A DNA stretch of 64,000 bases from Bacteroidales bacterium (GTDB lineage: Bacteria > Bacteroidota > Bacteroidia > Bacteroidales > GCA-2748055), in contig JARGFP010000003.1 in the NCBI GenBank assembly GCA_029210585.1, positions 124,001-188,000 of the forward strand, given 5' to 3'. The notes under the pieces were generated by a model. It worked only from the letters and a program-made list of their open reading frames with translations. It searched no databases and was not told the DNA's origin. The translations under genes and the position numbers were made by a program. Of the stretch, positions 52,111 through 62,037 are shown piece after piece. The number at the start of each line of letters is the position of its first letter. Position 1 is the stretch's first letter.

Positions 52111-52791
52111 ATGTACAGGAAAAACAAAAAATTTCATGTGGCGGTCGATTGCATCATCTTTGGATTTGACCGGCAGGAATTGAAATTGCTCTGTATCAAA
52201 AGGGATTTTGAACCTGAAAAGGGCAGGTGGTCGCTCATGGGTGGATTCCTCAAGGAGTCGGAGGATATTGACCAGGCAGCGGAACGGGTATTGTACCAGC
52301 TGACCGGCCTGGAGCATATCTACCTGGAACAGCTTCAGGCCTATGGTAAACGTGAACGTGACCCGGCAGGCAGGGTAATCAGCATCGCCTACTATGCGCT
52401 GATTGATTCGGTGAGGTTCGATAAACAGATTTCCAGGACATACGATGCAAGTTGGTTCAGCCTGGACCATCTTCCCGACCTGGTCTTTGATCACCGGGTA
52501 ATGGTGGACAAAGCCATCAGGCGCCTGCAGCGAAGGTGCAGGACACAGCCCATAGGATTTGAACTGCTGCCTGAAAAATTCACATTGCCCCAGCTACAGC
52601 TGCTGTATGAGGAAATTTTCGGGAGGGCATTTGATAAGCGGAACTTCAGGAAGAAAATCCTCGCCATGGGCATCCTGAACAAACTGGAGGAGAAGGACAA
52701 GGAAGGAAGCAGGAAGGGCGCATACCTGTACCAGTTCGACAAGGATAAGTATGATGCGATGATGAACAATGGATTTAATTTTGAAATATAA
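52111..52791 (+). CDS. araR: Nudix-type transcriptional regulator of arabinose genes (AraR)
   Basis: A 226-residue protein: a Nudix domain (residues 1-145; [35 protein letters not shown]) and a C-terminal winged helix (150-226). The Nudix box [20 protein letters not shown] retains the first Gly and Glu but has lost the catalytic REUxEE glutamates, so it should bind rather than hydrolyse. This is the layout of the Bacteroides L-arabinose regulator AraR. It is 5 bases before araA and first in the operon, so it likely autoregulates. Phenylalanine-rich C-terminal end NNGFNFEI. Confidence 0.88.
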   Translation: MYRKNKKFHVAVDCIIFGFDRQELKLLCIKRDFEPEKGRWSLMGGFLKESEDIDQAAERVLYQLTGLEHIYLEQLQAYGKRERDPAGRVISIAYYALIDSVRFDKQISRTYDASWFSLDHLPDLVFDHRVMVDKAIRRLQRRCRTQPIGFELLPEKFTLPQLQLLYEEIFGRAFDKRNFRKKILAMGILNKLEEKDKEGSRKGAYLYQFDKDKYDAMMNNGFNFEI

Positions 52792-52796
52792 CAGAT

Positions 52797-54305
52797 ATGG
52801 AACCAATGAATTATGAAGTATGGTTCATCACCGGCAGTCAGCACCTGTACGGTGAGGAAACCCTGAAACAAGTGGCGAACAACTCCGGTGAGATCGTGGA
52901 TGGACTGAACCAATCGCCTGTGATACCCGTCCGACTGGTTCACAAACCTGTCCTGACAACCCCTGATGCCATCACTGCAACAATGCAGGAGGCCAATGCT
53001 GCTGAGAAATGTATTGGAATCGTGACCTGGATGCATACATTTTCTCCTGCCAAGATGTGGATCAACGGGTTCAGGATCCTGAAAAAGTCTGTTCTCCACC
53101 TGCATACACAGTTCAACAGGGACATTCCCTGGGAATCCATCGATATGGATTTCATGAACCTGAACCAGAGTGCGCACGGCGGAAGGGAATACGGGTTTTT
53201 GCTTTCCAGGCTTCGGAGAAACCGCAAGGTGGTCGTGGGACACTGGAAGGACAAAGGGGTACAGGAACGCGTTGGAAGCTGGACGCGTGCGGCACTTGCC
53301 TGGCATGACTGGCAGGGAATGCGGGTTGCCCGCTTTGGTGACAATATGCGCGAAGTGGCAGTTACCGAGGGTGACAAGGTGGAGGCCCAGATCAGGTTCG
53401 GATATTCCGTTTCAGGATACGGCGTGGGAGATCTTGTTGCTGTTGTAAATGCCGTGAGTGATGACCGTGTCGATACGCAACTGGCGCTTTATGCACGGGA
53501 GTATGAACTGGCTGAAGACATTCTTGAGGGTGGCAGCAGGCGCAGCAACCTCCGGGAGGCCGCCCGTATTGAACTGGGAATGAAAGATTTTCTTGAAAAT
53601 GGAGGATTCAAGGCATTCACCACAACCTTTGAGGACCTGCACGGTCTGAAACAACTACCCGGACATGCGGTGCAGCGACTGATGGCTGCCGGATACGGAT
53701 TCGGAGCAGAAGGGGACTGGAAAACTGCTGCACTGGTCAGGGCCATGAAAGTAATGGGTACCGGTCTGGAAGGAGGCACTTCCTTCATGGAGGACTATAC
53801 GTACCACCTTGATCCCTCGGGAATGAAAGTACTGGGAGCCCATATGCTCGAGATATGTCCCACCATTGCCAGCGGGAAAGCCTCAATGGAGGTTCATGAG
53901 CTGGGAATCGGCGGTAAGGAAGATCCGATTCGCCTGGTCTTCGACGTGAATAAGGGCGCGGGAATCAACGTGTCCATTATGGATATGGGCAACCGTTTCC
54001 GGATGCTCGTGAATCCATGCAAGGTAGTGGAGGCCGATCAACCACTGCCCAAACTTCCGGTTGCACGCGTACTCTGGGAACCCGAGCCCGACCTGCCCAC
54101 AGCTGCAGCTGCCTGGATCCACGCCGGAGGTGCGCACCATACCGGGTTCAGCATGGCGGTGAACGCAGAGATGATGGAAGATTTTGCAGACATGGCGGAT
54201 ATGGAGATCCTCATGATCGACAATGAAACCAGGATAAGGGATTTCAAAAAGGAGATCCGCTGGAACGATCTGTATTACCATCTTTCAGACGGACTGAAAA
54301 AATAA
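52797..54305 (+). CDS. araA: L-arabinose isomerase
   Basis: A 502-residue enzyme converting L-arabinose to L-ribulose. Family blocks: [40 protein letters not shown]-like [49 protein letters not shown], and catalytic Glu/His region [10 protein letters not shown] with [12 protein letters not shown]. Length equals E. coli AraA (500). Second gene of the operon; product is phosphorylated by AraB and epimerised by AraD. Confidence 0.97.
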   Translation: MEPMNYEVWFITGSQHLYGEETLKQVANNSGEIVDGLNQSPVIPVRLVHKPVLTTPDAITATMQEANAAEKCIGIVTWMHTFSPAKMWINGFRILKKSVLHLHTQFNRDIPWESIDMDFMNLNQSAHGGREYGFLLSRLRRNRKVVVGHWKDKGVQERVGSWTRAALAWHDWQGMRVARFGDNMREVAVTEGDKVEAQIRFGYSVSGYGVGDLVAVVNAVSDDRVDTQLALYAREYELAEDILEGGSRRSNLREAARIELGMKDFLENGGFKAFTTTFEDLHGLKQLPGHAVQRLMAAGYGFGAEGDWKTAALVRAMKVMGTGLEGGTSFMEDYTYHLDPSGMKVLGAHMLEICPTIASGKASMEVHELGIGGKEDPIRLVFDVNKGAGINVSIMDMGNRFRMLVNPCKVVEADQPLPKLPVARVLWEPEPDLPTAAAAWIHAGGAHHTGFSMAVNAEMMEDFADMADMEILMIDNETRIRDFKKEIRWNDLYYHLSDGLKK

Positions 54306-54315
54306 ATAACTGCAT

Positions 54316-55014
54316 ATGCATACAGAACAGCTAAAAGTGGAAGTCTGGCAGGCCAACCTTGACCTGGTAAAGCACGGGCTGGTCCTGTTCACATGGGGCA
54401 ACGTCAGCGGGATCGACCGTGAGAAAGGACTTGTGGTCATCAAGCCTTCCGGTGTTTCATACGACGAGATGCAAGCCGAAGATATGGTGGTGCTCAACAT
54501 GGATGGAGAGGTCGTTGAGGGCAACCTGAAACCTTCCAGCGATACGCCCACCCACCTGGTGCTGTACAGGAATTTTCCGAATATTGGCGGAATCGTCCAT
54601 ACCCATTCAGAATGGGCCACCAGCTGGGCGCAGGCCGGGCGACCCCTGCCTGCCTTCGGGACCACCCACGCCGATTATTTCTACGGCGAGATTCCCTGTA
54701 CCAGGGACCTGACAGAGGAAGAGGTCAGGCGCGCCTATGAACTGGAGACGGGCAAGGTGATCGTGGAAACATTCGCCGGCCTGAATCCCGACGCCGTTCC
54801 ATCGGTGCTGGTAAAGGGACATGCCCCGTTTTCATGGGGTGCATCCCCTGGCAACGCAGTCCACAATGCGGCAGTGCTGGAATATGTGGCGAAAATGGCC
54901 TTCAGGAACCTGGTGCTTGGAAATGAACAGCCCATTGCACAGTTCCTGCTGGACAAACATTACCTGAGGAAACATGGGAAAGATGCGTATTACGGGCAGA
55001 CGGGAAAAAAGTAA
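54316..55014 (+). CDS. araD: L-ribulose-5-phosphate 4-epimerase
   Basis: A 232-residue class II aldolase-family enzyme making D-xylulose 5-phosphate. Motifs: [23 protein letters not shown], zinc-site histidines in [17 protein letters not shown] and [17 protein letters not shown], and the late KGHAPFSWG. Length matches E. coli AraD (231). Placed 10 bases after araA. Confidence 0.96.
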   Translation: MHTEQLKVEVWQANLDLVKHGLVLFTWGNVSGIDREKGLVVIKPSGVSYDEMQAEDMVVLNMDGEVVEGNLKPSSDTPTHLVLYRNFPNIGGIVHTHSEWATSWAQAGRPLPAFGTTHADYFYGEIPCTRDLTEEEVRRAYELETGKVIVETFAGLNPDAVPSVLVKGHAPFSWGASPGNAVHNAAVLEYVAKMAFRNLVLGNEQPIAQFLLDKHYLRKHGKDAYYGQTGKK

Positions 55015-55079
55015 TGAGGAATAACAATACCCTGGCACCAGAACAACAGGTTGATTACACACACTGAAAAATATATAGT

Positions 55080-56753
55080 ATGAGTGCTAAGTATACCATC
55101 GGACTTGACTACGGATCTGATTCCGTCAGATCACTGATTGTGAACACCCAAACCGGCGAGGAAGTGGGGACTGCCGTGTTCCATTATCCACGCTGGAAGG
55201 AGGGAAAGTACTGTGATCCCACGAAAAACCAGTTCAGGCAGCACCCGAAAGATTACCTGGAAGGCCTGGAGAAAACCATAGTTGAAGCACTGGAAGGTGT
55301 TTCCGATAAAGTAAGAAAAAATATCGTGGCCATCTCGGTGGATACGACCGGATCTACCCCGGTGGCGGTGAACCGTGAAGGCGTGCCTCTTTCACTCACA
55401 GAAGGATTCGAAGAGAATCCCAATGCAATGTTTGTACTCTGGAAGGACCATACCGCCGTGAAAGAGGCAGAGGAAATCAACCGGCTGTCCCGTTCGTGGG
55501 GCGGTGAGGATTACACAAAATATGAAGGAGGTATTTATTCCTCGGAATGGTTCTGGGCGAAGATCCTGCATGTGATGCGCGAAGATGAGGCTGTCAGGAA
55601 TGCTGCCCATTCCTGGGTGGAACACTGTGACTGGATTCCGGCAGTGCTGGCCGGGGATACTGATCCCGGCACCATGAAAAGGAGCCGTTGCGCGGCCGGA
55701 CACAAGGCCATGTGGCATGAGGATTTTGACGGACTTCCTTCGGAAGCGTTCCTGGTGCAACTGGATCCCCTGCTCAAAGGGATCAAGGAGAGGCTGTTCA
55801 AGGACACCCATACCTGCGATGTGAAAGTGGGCAACCTCTCCCCGGAATGGGCTGAAAAACTCGGTCTGTCAACCGATGTCGTAATCGGCGCAGGCGCCTT
55901 TGATGCGCACCTTGGTGCTGTGGGAGGAGAAGTGGAACCGTACTACCTTAGCAAGGTGATGGGGACCTCTACCTGCGACATGCTGATCGCTCCGCCTGAT
56001 GAGATCGGTGAACACATGGTGGGAGGTATCTGCGGACAGGTGGATGGTTCCATACTGCCGGGAATGGTCGGACTGGAAGCCGGACAATCGGCCTTCGGGG
56101 ATATCTATGCCTGGTTTTCAAAATTATTGATGTGGCCCGTTGAGGAGATCATTTCGAAAATGGACTGGCTGGAGGATGCATCCGTCGATCGCATCAGGCA
56201 GGAGACGGCCGAACGGATGATCGTGTCGCTGAGTGAAGCTGCTGCAAAGATACCGTTGGAGGAATCCTCTGTCGTGGCCCTTGACTGGATGAATGGACGC
56301 AGGACCCCGGATGCCAACCAGTCACTGAAAGGGGCCATCAGGGGACTGACGCTGGGATCGGATGCACCTCGCATCTTCCGGGCACTGGTGGAGGCGACCG
56401 CGTTTGGCTCTAAAATGATCAATGACCGGTTTATCTCCGAGGGTGTGCGCATCGACGGGATCATTGCACTCGGGGGCGTGGCAAAAAAATCGGAGTTCGT
56501 AATGCAGATTGTTGCCGATGTACTCAATATGCCGATCAAGGTGGCACGTTCGGAACAGGCCTGTGCACTGGGATCTGCCATGGCAGCTTCGGTGGTTGCG
56601 GGTGTGCATAAAGACATCCCTTCAGCACAAAAAGCGATGGGCGGCGGCTTTGAGAAGGAATACCTCCCGGATCCCGGACGAGCGGCGGTATATGCAGCAC
56701 TGTATGAAAAGTACAAGCGGTTTGGTGCGTTTATAGAAGAGTCTACCGACTGA
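55080..56753 (+). CDS. araB: L-ribulokinase
   Basis: A 557-residue FGGY kinase phosphorylating L-ribulose. Motifs: YTIGLDYGSDSVRSLIV, ISVDTTGSTPVAV, MFVLWKDHTAVKEAEEIN, MKRSRCAAGHKAMW, and the C-terminal FGGY signature-like GIIALGGVAKKSEFVMQIVADVLN. Last gene of the araR-araA-araD-araB order, 65 bases after araD. Confidence 0.96.
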   Translation: MSAKYTIGLDYGSDSVRSLIVNTQTGEEVGTAVFHYPRWKEGKYCDPTKNQFRQHPKDYLEGLEKTIVEALEGVSDKVRKNIVAISVDTTGSTPVAVNREGVPLSLTEGFEENPNAMFVLWKDHTAVKEAEEINRLSRSWGGEDYTKYEGGIYSSEWFWAKILHVMREDEAVRNAAHSWVEHCDWIPAVLAGDTDPGTMKRSRCAAGHKAMWHEDFDGLPSEAFLVQLDPLLKGIKERLFKDTHTCDVKVGNLSPEWAEKLGLSTDVVIGAGAFDAHLGAVGGEVEPYYLSKVMGTSTCDMLIAPPDEIGEHMVGGICGQVDGSILPGMVGLEAGQSAFGDIYAWFSKLLMWPVEEIISKMDWLEDASVDRIRQETAERMIVSLSEAAAKIPLEESSVVALDWMNGRRTPDANQSLKGAIRGLTLGSDAPRIFRALVEATAFGSKMINDRFISEGVRIDGIIALGGVAKKSEFVMQIVADVLNMPIKVARSEQACALGSAMAASVVAGVHKDIPSAQKAMGGGFEKEYLPDPGRAAVYAALYEKYKRFGAFIEESTD

Positions 56754-56876
56754 GTTTCCGGTGCTTCGGATTTTAGTATGACGGGGTTTTCATTGACCGC
56801 TGAACCTTCAGTCCATCCTTGGTGTGACAGGATCGTGGTGATGTGAAAATTCAGGTGTGGATGACCTGTCCCTTTG

Positions 56877-57332
56877 CTAGATCTCTAAATATTTTCCCGG
56901 ATTGTCAAGGAGCAGCATCCGGTAGTCATTTACCTTCAGCCAGAACAGTACCCAGCATACCAGCCCTCCAAGTAATGCCAGGATATTGATGTAGGGGATG
57001 ATCACCGCGCTGATGAGAATGCAGTAGGCCATTCCGATATTGTATGCCGGTCGGCGCTCATCGGCATAGACGTTTCGCTTCGTAAGCTCCAGGGCCAGGG
57101 AATCGGACAGACGGGAGACAATGAAATATTGCCAGATGATTCCGAACAGTGGAATGAGACTGAGCCATACCTGTTCAGGAGGCATCTTACGGTTTTTCGG
57201 GCTGATCTCCTTCAGGGTCCGCTGCAGCGTTAGCAGGTAAAATATCAGCGGGAAGATCACCAGGATAATAAATACCAGTACAAAAAAGAAAGCCGGTCGT
57301 CCGGTAATTGCCAGGAATACAGGTTCAGGCAT
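56877..57332 (-). CDS. Conserved membrane protein
   Basis: Start chosen at 57332 (MPEPVFLAITG, 151 residues). Three hydrophobic segments (FFFVLVFIILVIFPLIFYLL, VWLSLIPLFGIIWQYFIVS, INILALLGGLVCWVLFWLK), no motif recognised, resembling DUF4328-like or Bacteroidota-only membrane proteins. Function unknown; convergent with araB. The extension to 57404 looks untranslated. Confidence 0.62.
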   Translation of the reverse strand: MPEPVFLAITGRPAFFFVLVFIILVIFPLIFYLLTLQRTLKEISPKNRKMPPEQVWLSLIPLFGIIWQYFIVSRLSDSLALELTKRNVYADERRPAYNIGMAYCILISAVIIPYINILALLGGLVCWVLFWLKVNDYRMLLLDNPGKYLEI

Positions 57333-57472
57333 ATGTGTACGTGTTGTTTTGTAATGTTGTAAATATAACAACAAAGTTTCAATAGGAACAGGTACCGGGA
57401 CCACAGTTTCTTTTCAATTTCTTGTCGGGGCACACCTGTTTTGTATGACCCCGGTGCAAGGGAAATATTTCA

Positions 57473-57503
57473 TTTGTATATTGTATACAAAATAGTATAT
57501 TTG
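57473..57503 (+). promoter_or_regulatory. Promoter with embedded GntR operator
   Basis: TTTG (57473-57476), 19-base spacer, TATATTTG (57496-57503): a full match to the Bacteroidota -33/-7 consensus. The spacer holds the perfect palindrome TTGTATACAA (57481-57490), the half-site style of GntR/FadR-type operators. The GntR gene starts 40 bases later, so autoregulation is likely. Confidence 0.65.
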
Positions 57504-57542
57504 TTTTGACATTTTACCAAATCCAGCATAAAGTCATTGGCG

Positions 57543-58205
57543 ATGGAAGTTGAACCCATTCATCAAACAGACCTCTCATTTCGGGTGTACCAGCGTATCA
57601 AGGAGTTGATCCTGAACGGAACACTCAGTCCGGGGGAAAAAATTCTGCAGGAAAAGATAGCAGCACAGCTGGGAGTGAGCAGGATGCCACTGCATAAAGC
57701 ATTCGTCATGCTGGAAGATGAGTTCCTCGTGGAAAGCATACCAAGAAGGGGTATCTTTGTTGCAAAGCCTGATATCCAGGCAATCATCGATGCCTTTGAA
57801 TGCAGGGAGGGCCTGGAGGGGATCGCTGCACGCAGGGCTTCAGAAAACCTGACGGACCATGAGATTGATGTATTGGAAGCACTTTTCTCAGAGGCCCTGG
57901 CAGGTAACGAAATGAATCATGCCAACTACCAGCAGGCAGACCGCACTTTTCATGAGGCAATCATAAAGGCAAGCGGGAATAATGTAATGAGAAAATTAAA
58001 CAGCGTCGGAAGTGTGTTGATCCGGACTTACCCGAAAGGCATCATCCTTCCCCTGGAGGAATCGATGGCGGATCACAGGGAGATACTGCAGGCATTCCGT
58101 GACAGGGATGCTGAAAAAGCGGAATTACTGATCAGGAACCACTCCCGGAAAGCAATCCGTATTTTGCAAAAAGAACTTGAAAAAAAGGACGACACCGTTT
58201 TTTGA
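57543..58205 (+). CDS. GntR-family transcriptional regulator (FCD type)
   Basis: A 220-residue regulator: winged helix at 1-75 (FRVYQRIKELILNGTLSPGEKILQEKIAAQLGVSRMPLHKA is its core; motif kept short here as LGVSRMPLHKA) and an all-helical FCD domain (about 85-215) with the metal-binding-like residues in TFHEAIIKASGN and HREILQAFRDRD. I chose ATG 57543 over TTG 57537. It should control the downstream dehydrogenase-cyclase-hydrolase-kinase cluster in response to an acid sugar. Confidence 0.88.
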   Translation: MEVEPIHQTDLSFRVYQRIKELILNGTLSPGEKILQEKIAAQLGVSRMPLHKAFVMLEDEFLVESIPRRGIFVAKPDIQAIIDAFECREGLEGIAARRASENLTDHEIDVLEALFSEALAGNEMNHANYQQADRTFHEAIIKASGNNVMRKLNSVGSVLIRTYPKGIILPLEESMADHREILQAFRDRDAEKAELLIRNHSRKAIRILQKELEKKDDTVF

Positions 58206-58350
58206 ACGCATATCCGAAAACACAAATGAAATGCAAAAGACCTTTGTATAACCCGCTGCCGGACATAAAACAGGTTCTTTTACCATTCAGAAAAAATATA
58301 AACACTACATCAATACGAATGGAGATTCAGGTTATTAATACGCGTAACAG

Positions 58351-59400
58351 ATGACAAAAAACTATCACATTGCAGCCGTGCCGGGAGATGGTATCGGACA
58401 TGAAATCGTACCCGCGGGATCCAGGGTGCTGGAAGCAGCAGCCTCTGCATCCGGCTTCGGAATGCACTTCGATCATTTCGATTATGGCGCCGGGTATTAT
58501 AAAAAGCACGGTGTGTTCATGCCCGCAGATGGACTGGCAACATTGAAGGACTATGATGCCATTCTTTTCGGTGCGGTGGGACTTCCTGATGTGGATGATA
58601 CCCTGCCCGCGAAAGATTATACATTCCGTGTGCGTACACATTTCGAGCAATACGTGAATTACCGTCCGGTCAGGAATTGGAAAGGGGTGCAACGTCCCCT
58701 GCGCAGCAAGCAACCATTCGATTTCGTGGTAGTCAGGGAAAATACAGAAGGGGAATTCGTCCAGGTGGGCAGCCAGGTAAAACCCGATTCGGCAGACGGG
58801 ATGGGGATCGATACCAGTATTTTCACGAGAAAAGGCATTGAAAGGATCGCGCACTATGCCTTCCGCCTGGCGCGAACAAGGAGGAAACATGTTACCACGG
58901 TGACCAAATCCAATACCCTGATCAACAGCCTGACCTACTGGGATCGCGTGATCGGTGAGGTGGCCGGGCAATACCTGGATGTGGAACACCGCTATATGTA
59001 CATTGATGCCACTTCGGCCAATTTCGTGCTGAAGCCATGGATCTTTGATGTGGTGCTGACTTCCAACCTCTTTGGAGATATTCTCAGTGACCTGGGCGGC
59101 GCACTCATGGGCAGCCTGGGACTGGGCGGAAGCGGCAACATCAACCCGGAAAAGGAGTATCCCTCGATGTTTGAACCGATCCATGGATCTGCACCTGACA
59201 TTGCCGGAAAAGGGATCTCCAACCCGGTGGGAATGTTCTGGTCTGTGGCCCTGATGCTGGAACACCTGGGCGAGTCCGAAGCAGCAAACGCAATCATGGA
59301 AGCAACGGATAAAACACTTGCAGCCGGATACCTGCCGGTAGATATCGGCGGATCAACAGGAACGGAAGCACTTGCAGACAAAGTAATCCAGCACCTTTGA
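58351..59400 (+). CDS. Tartrate/D-malate dehydrogenase-like (isocitrate/isopropylmalate dehydrogenase family)
   Basis: A 349-residue beta-decarboxylating dehydrogenase. Motifs: AVPGDGIGHEIVPAG, VRENTEGEF, metal-binding VTKSNTLI, NLFGDILSDLGGALMGSLG and EPIHGSAPDIAGKGISNP. Context with a cyclase and DUF1537 gene suggests a substrate related to tartrate, malate or four-carbon acids, as in TtuC/YeaU. Not leuB, because no leucine genes are nearby and the VGLPDVDD loop differs. Confidence 0.88.
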   Translation: MTKNYHIAAVPGDGIGHEIVPAGSRVLEAAASASGFGMHFDHFDYGAGYYKKHGVFMPADGLATLKDYDAILFGAVGLPDVDDTLPAKDYTFRVRTHFEQYVNYRPVRNWKGVQRPLRSKQPFDFVVVRENTEGEFVQVGSQVKPDSADGMGIDTSIFTRKGIERIAHYAFRLARTRRKHVTTVTKSNTLINSLTYWDRVIGEVAGQYLDVEHRYMYIDATSANFVLKPWIFDVVLTSNLFGDILSDLGGALMGSLGLGGSGNINPEKEYPSMFEPIHGSAPDIAGKGISNPVGMFWSVALMLEHLGESEAANAIMEATDKTLAAGYLPVDIGGSTGTEALADKVIQHL

Positions 59401-59403
59401 TAC

Positions 59404-60042
59404 ATGGAAAAAAGGCGCATTACAGATATAAGCATGACCTTGCAGGAACCCATGCGGGGATTCAGGAAATCAGTGGCCAAAACACTGCAGGCCGACGGAT
59501 GGAACGCATCTACCCTGGAAATATATTCCCATGCGGGTACGCACATGGATGCGCCCTTGCATTTTGAGGCGGGGGAGACTACCATCAATACCATCCCGGC
59601 GGAGCGACTTGTATGCATGTGCCACGTGGTACGGATCAGGCATTGCCTGCCAGGGATGCTGATCACCATGGACCACCTGGACCAGGTTGCCCGGGCCATA
59701 CAACCCGGGGACGGACTGATCTTCCAGACAGGCTGGAGTAATTTTGCCGGCGATCCTTCGGTGTACCGTGACCAGTTGCCCAGGATCAGCGAAGCCCTGG
59801 CCAGTTGGATGGTAACGAAGAAAATCAATCTCGTGGGCGCGGAGCCCCCTTCCATAGCTGATGTAAACAATTTGAAAGAGCTGCAGCTGATTCACCACAT
59901 CCTGATGGAAGGAAACGTACTTATCCTGGAGGGCTTGTGCAACCTTGAAAACGTCCGGGGCAATTATGTGCAACTGGTGGCACTGCCGCTGAAGATTGCC
60001 GGAGGGGATGGTGCCCCGGTACGCGCGGTTGTGATTGAGTAG
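59404..60042 (+). CDS. Cyclase family protein (kynurenine formamidase-like)
   Basis: A 212-residue metal-dependent hydrolase with the family hallmark HAGTHMDAPLHF near residue 43, a GDGLIFQTGW strand, and LVGAEPPSIADV. Members hydrolyse formamides, lactones or isatin. The start is 3 bases after the dehydrogenase stop, so both are coupled; it probably opens a lactone in the same pathway. Confidence 0.85.
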   Translation: MEKRRITDISMTLQEPMRGFRKSVAKTLQADGWNASTLEIYSHAGTHMDAPLHFEAGETTINTIPAERLVCMCHVVRIRHCLPGMLITMDHLDQVARAIQPGDGLIFQTGWSNFAGDPSVYRDQLPRISEALASWMVTKKINLVGAEPPSIADVNNLKELQLIHHILMEGNVLILEGLCNLENVRGNYVQLVALPLKIAGGDGAPVRAVVIE

Positions 60043-60187
60043 TGAAGAGTAATGCAGCCCAGGGCAACAGGCCACCCGGAAAAAATAGAGAACAACGTTA
60101 CAATATGAGCATGACAGACGGCAACATGTCGGATGGAAATATATTATAACTGATTTAAAAATTGAACTTTAACTAAAAAATTCAGCT

Positions 60188-62026
60188 ATGAAACCCAAAT
60201 TGTATCTTGTCATTCTTTCATTCACACTGCTCCTTTCTTCCTGTAACGAGGAGCCTGCGGTGAAAGTATCAGGGGATCTGAAAACCTGGCACAAGGTCAC
60301 CCTGGAAGTTCCCGGCCCATTCCTCGAGGAACAGGGCGATCCCAATCCCTTCCTGCAATACAGGCTGGAGGTGACTTTTACCAATGGTAGCGATACCTAC
60401 CATGTTCCGGGATACTTTGCAGCTGATGGCAAGGCTGCTGAAACCAGCGCTTCTTCCGGTCAGCTGTGGAAAGTACATTTCTCCCCCAACCAACCCGGCA
60501 CCTGGGAATACACGATCTCTTTCCGGAAAGGGAAGGACATTGCGTTATCCACAGATCCTGATGCAGGAGCCCCTTTGCCCGCTGATGGGATCACAGGTGC
60601 TTTTACCGTGTTATCAACCGATAAGCAGGGAGACGATTTCAGGGGAAAGGGGAGGTTGCAGTATTCCGGCGAACATTATCTGTTTCATGCCGGTACCGGA
60701 GATTTATTTTTGAAAGGCGGGGCCGACAGTCCGGAGAATTTCCTGGGCTACCGGGATTTCGATGGTACCTGGTACGGTGGAACCAACAAGCAGCGCACAG
60801 GTGAAGATACTCCCAATGCAGGACTACATGCCTACGGGCCCCATGTGGATGACTGGAAGGAAGGTGATCCGGAATGGCAGGATGGCAAGGGGAAAGGGAT
60901 CATTGGGGCACTGAATTACCTGGCTTCAAAAGGGATGAATTCTGTCTATTTTCTTACCCTCAATATTTTGGGCGACGGGGAAGATGTATGGCCTTATACC
61001 GATCGGAATGAAAGGTACCGGTTTGACTGTTCCAAACTGGACCAGTGGGAAATTGTGTTTGCGCATATGGAACAATTGGGGATCATGATGCATGTGGTAC
61101 TCCAGGAAACGGAGAATGAGCAGGTGCTCGATGGCGGGTACCTTGATGTGCAACGTAAACTCTACCTGCGGGAGCTCGTTGCCCGCTTTGCACATCACAA
61201 TGCCATCACATGGAATCTCGGCGAAGAGCATGGACCGGTGGAGTGGATGGATTACGCCCAATCGGTGGAGGATACAAAACGCATGGCAGATTACCTGCGG
61301 GAGATCGATCCTTATGACCATTTCATTGTGCTGCACACACATCCAAATCCTGAAAACCGCGCAGCATACCTGCCGGAATACCTGGGACATGCATCCATCG
61401 AGGGACCGTCCATTCAGACCGGAAATCCCAGGGATGCGCACCGTTCCACTTTAAAGTGGCTGGAAGCTTCCGCTGCTGCAGGTCAACCATGGGTGGTGTG
61501 TATCGACGAGATCGGCCCCCACTGGAAAGGAGCCCTTCCGGATGCTGATGATCCATTGCATGATACCATTCGTAAAGAAGTGCTTTGGGGCAACCTGATG
61601 GCCGGTGGGGGTGGCGTGGAATGGTATTTTGGCTACAGGTTTCCCCATGGAGATCTGAATTGCGAAGTCTGGCGGTCACGAGATGCCTTGTGGGAACAGA
61701 CCAGGATCGCACTTGATTTTTTCAGGGAACACCTGCCCCTGGTGGATATGAAAAGCAGCGATGCACTGGTGTCCGGGGAAGGCTATTGCCTGGCCAGGCC
61801 CGGTGAGTTCTATGCAGTGTACTATCCGAATGGAAATATTTCTCCGCTGGACCTTCGCGATGCAACGGGAGACTTTGAAATCCGGTGGTATGATCCCATG
61901 GCTGGCGGACCCTTGCAGCGGGGATCGGTGGAACTGGCCGGTGCCGGGGGTATGCTGGATCCGGGGCTCCCCCCTGCGTTGAAAAGCAGCAAGGACTGGG
62001 CTTGCCTCGTTACGAAAAAGAGATAA
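60188..62026 (+). CDS. DUF5060-type glycoside hydrolase lipoprotein
   Basis: A 612-residue lipoprotein (LLLSSC). N-terminal DUF5060 Ig-like domain (WHKVTLEVPGPF, FTNGSDTYHVPGYF, GTWEYTISF), then a barrel with YFLTLNILGDGEDVWPY, TWNLGEEHG with acid/base Glu, and VCIDEIGPHW with the probable nucleophile Glu, then a small C-terminal beta domain (EFYAVYYPNGNISPLDL) like the collagen-binding domain of these enzymes. It probably acts on exported polysaccharide, supplying the substrate of the other genes of this cluster. Confidence 0.82.
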   Translation: MKPKLYLVILSFTLLLSSCNEEPAVKVSGDLKTWHKVTLEVPGPFLEEQGDPNPFLQYRLEVTFTNGSDTYHVPGYFAADGKAAETSASSGQLWKVHFSPNQPGTWEYTISFRKGKDIALSTDPDAGAPLPADGITGAFTVLSTDKQGDDFRGKGRLQYSGEHYLFHAGTGDLFLKGGADSPENFLGYRDFDGTWYGGTNKQRTGEDTPNAGLHAYGPHVDDWKEGDPEWQDGKGKGIIGALNYLASKGMNSVYFLTLNILGDGEDVWPYTDRNERYRFDCSKLDQWEIVFAHMEQLGIMMHVVLQETENEQVLDGGYLDVQRKLYLRELVARFAHHNAITWNLGEEHGPVEWMDYAQSVEDTKRMADYLREIDPYDHFIVLHTHPNPENRAAYLPEYLGHASIEGPSIQTGNPRDAHRSTLKWLEASAAAGQPWVVCIDEIGPHWKGALPDADDPLHDTIRKEVLWGNLMAGGGGVEWYFGYRFPHGDLNCEVWRSRDALWEQTRIALDFFREHLPLVDMKSSDALVSGEGYCLARPGEFYAVYYPNGNISPLDLRDATGDFEIRWYDPMAGGPLQRGSVELAGAGGMLDPGLPPALKSSKDWACLVTKKR

Positions 62027-62037
62027 CCCGTCTGTCC

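Noticed and set aside
58327-59265. 312-residue minus-strand frame opposite the tartrate-type dehydrogenase
   Set aside because: The plus-strand gene carries all family motifs; the antisense protein has none and is His/Gly/Ile rich as expected of a shadow.
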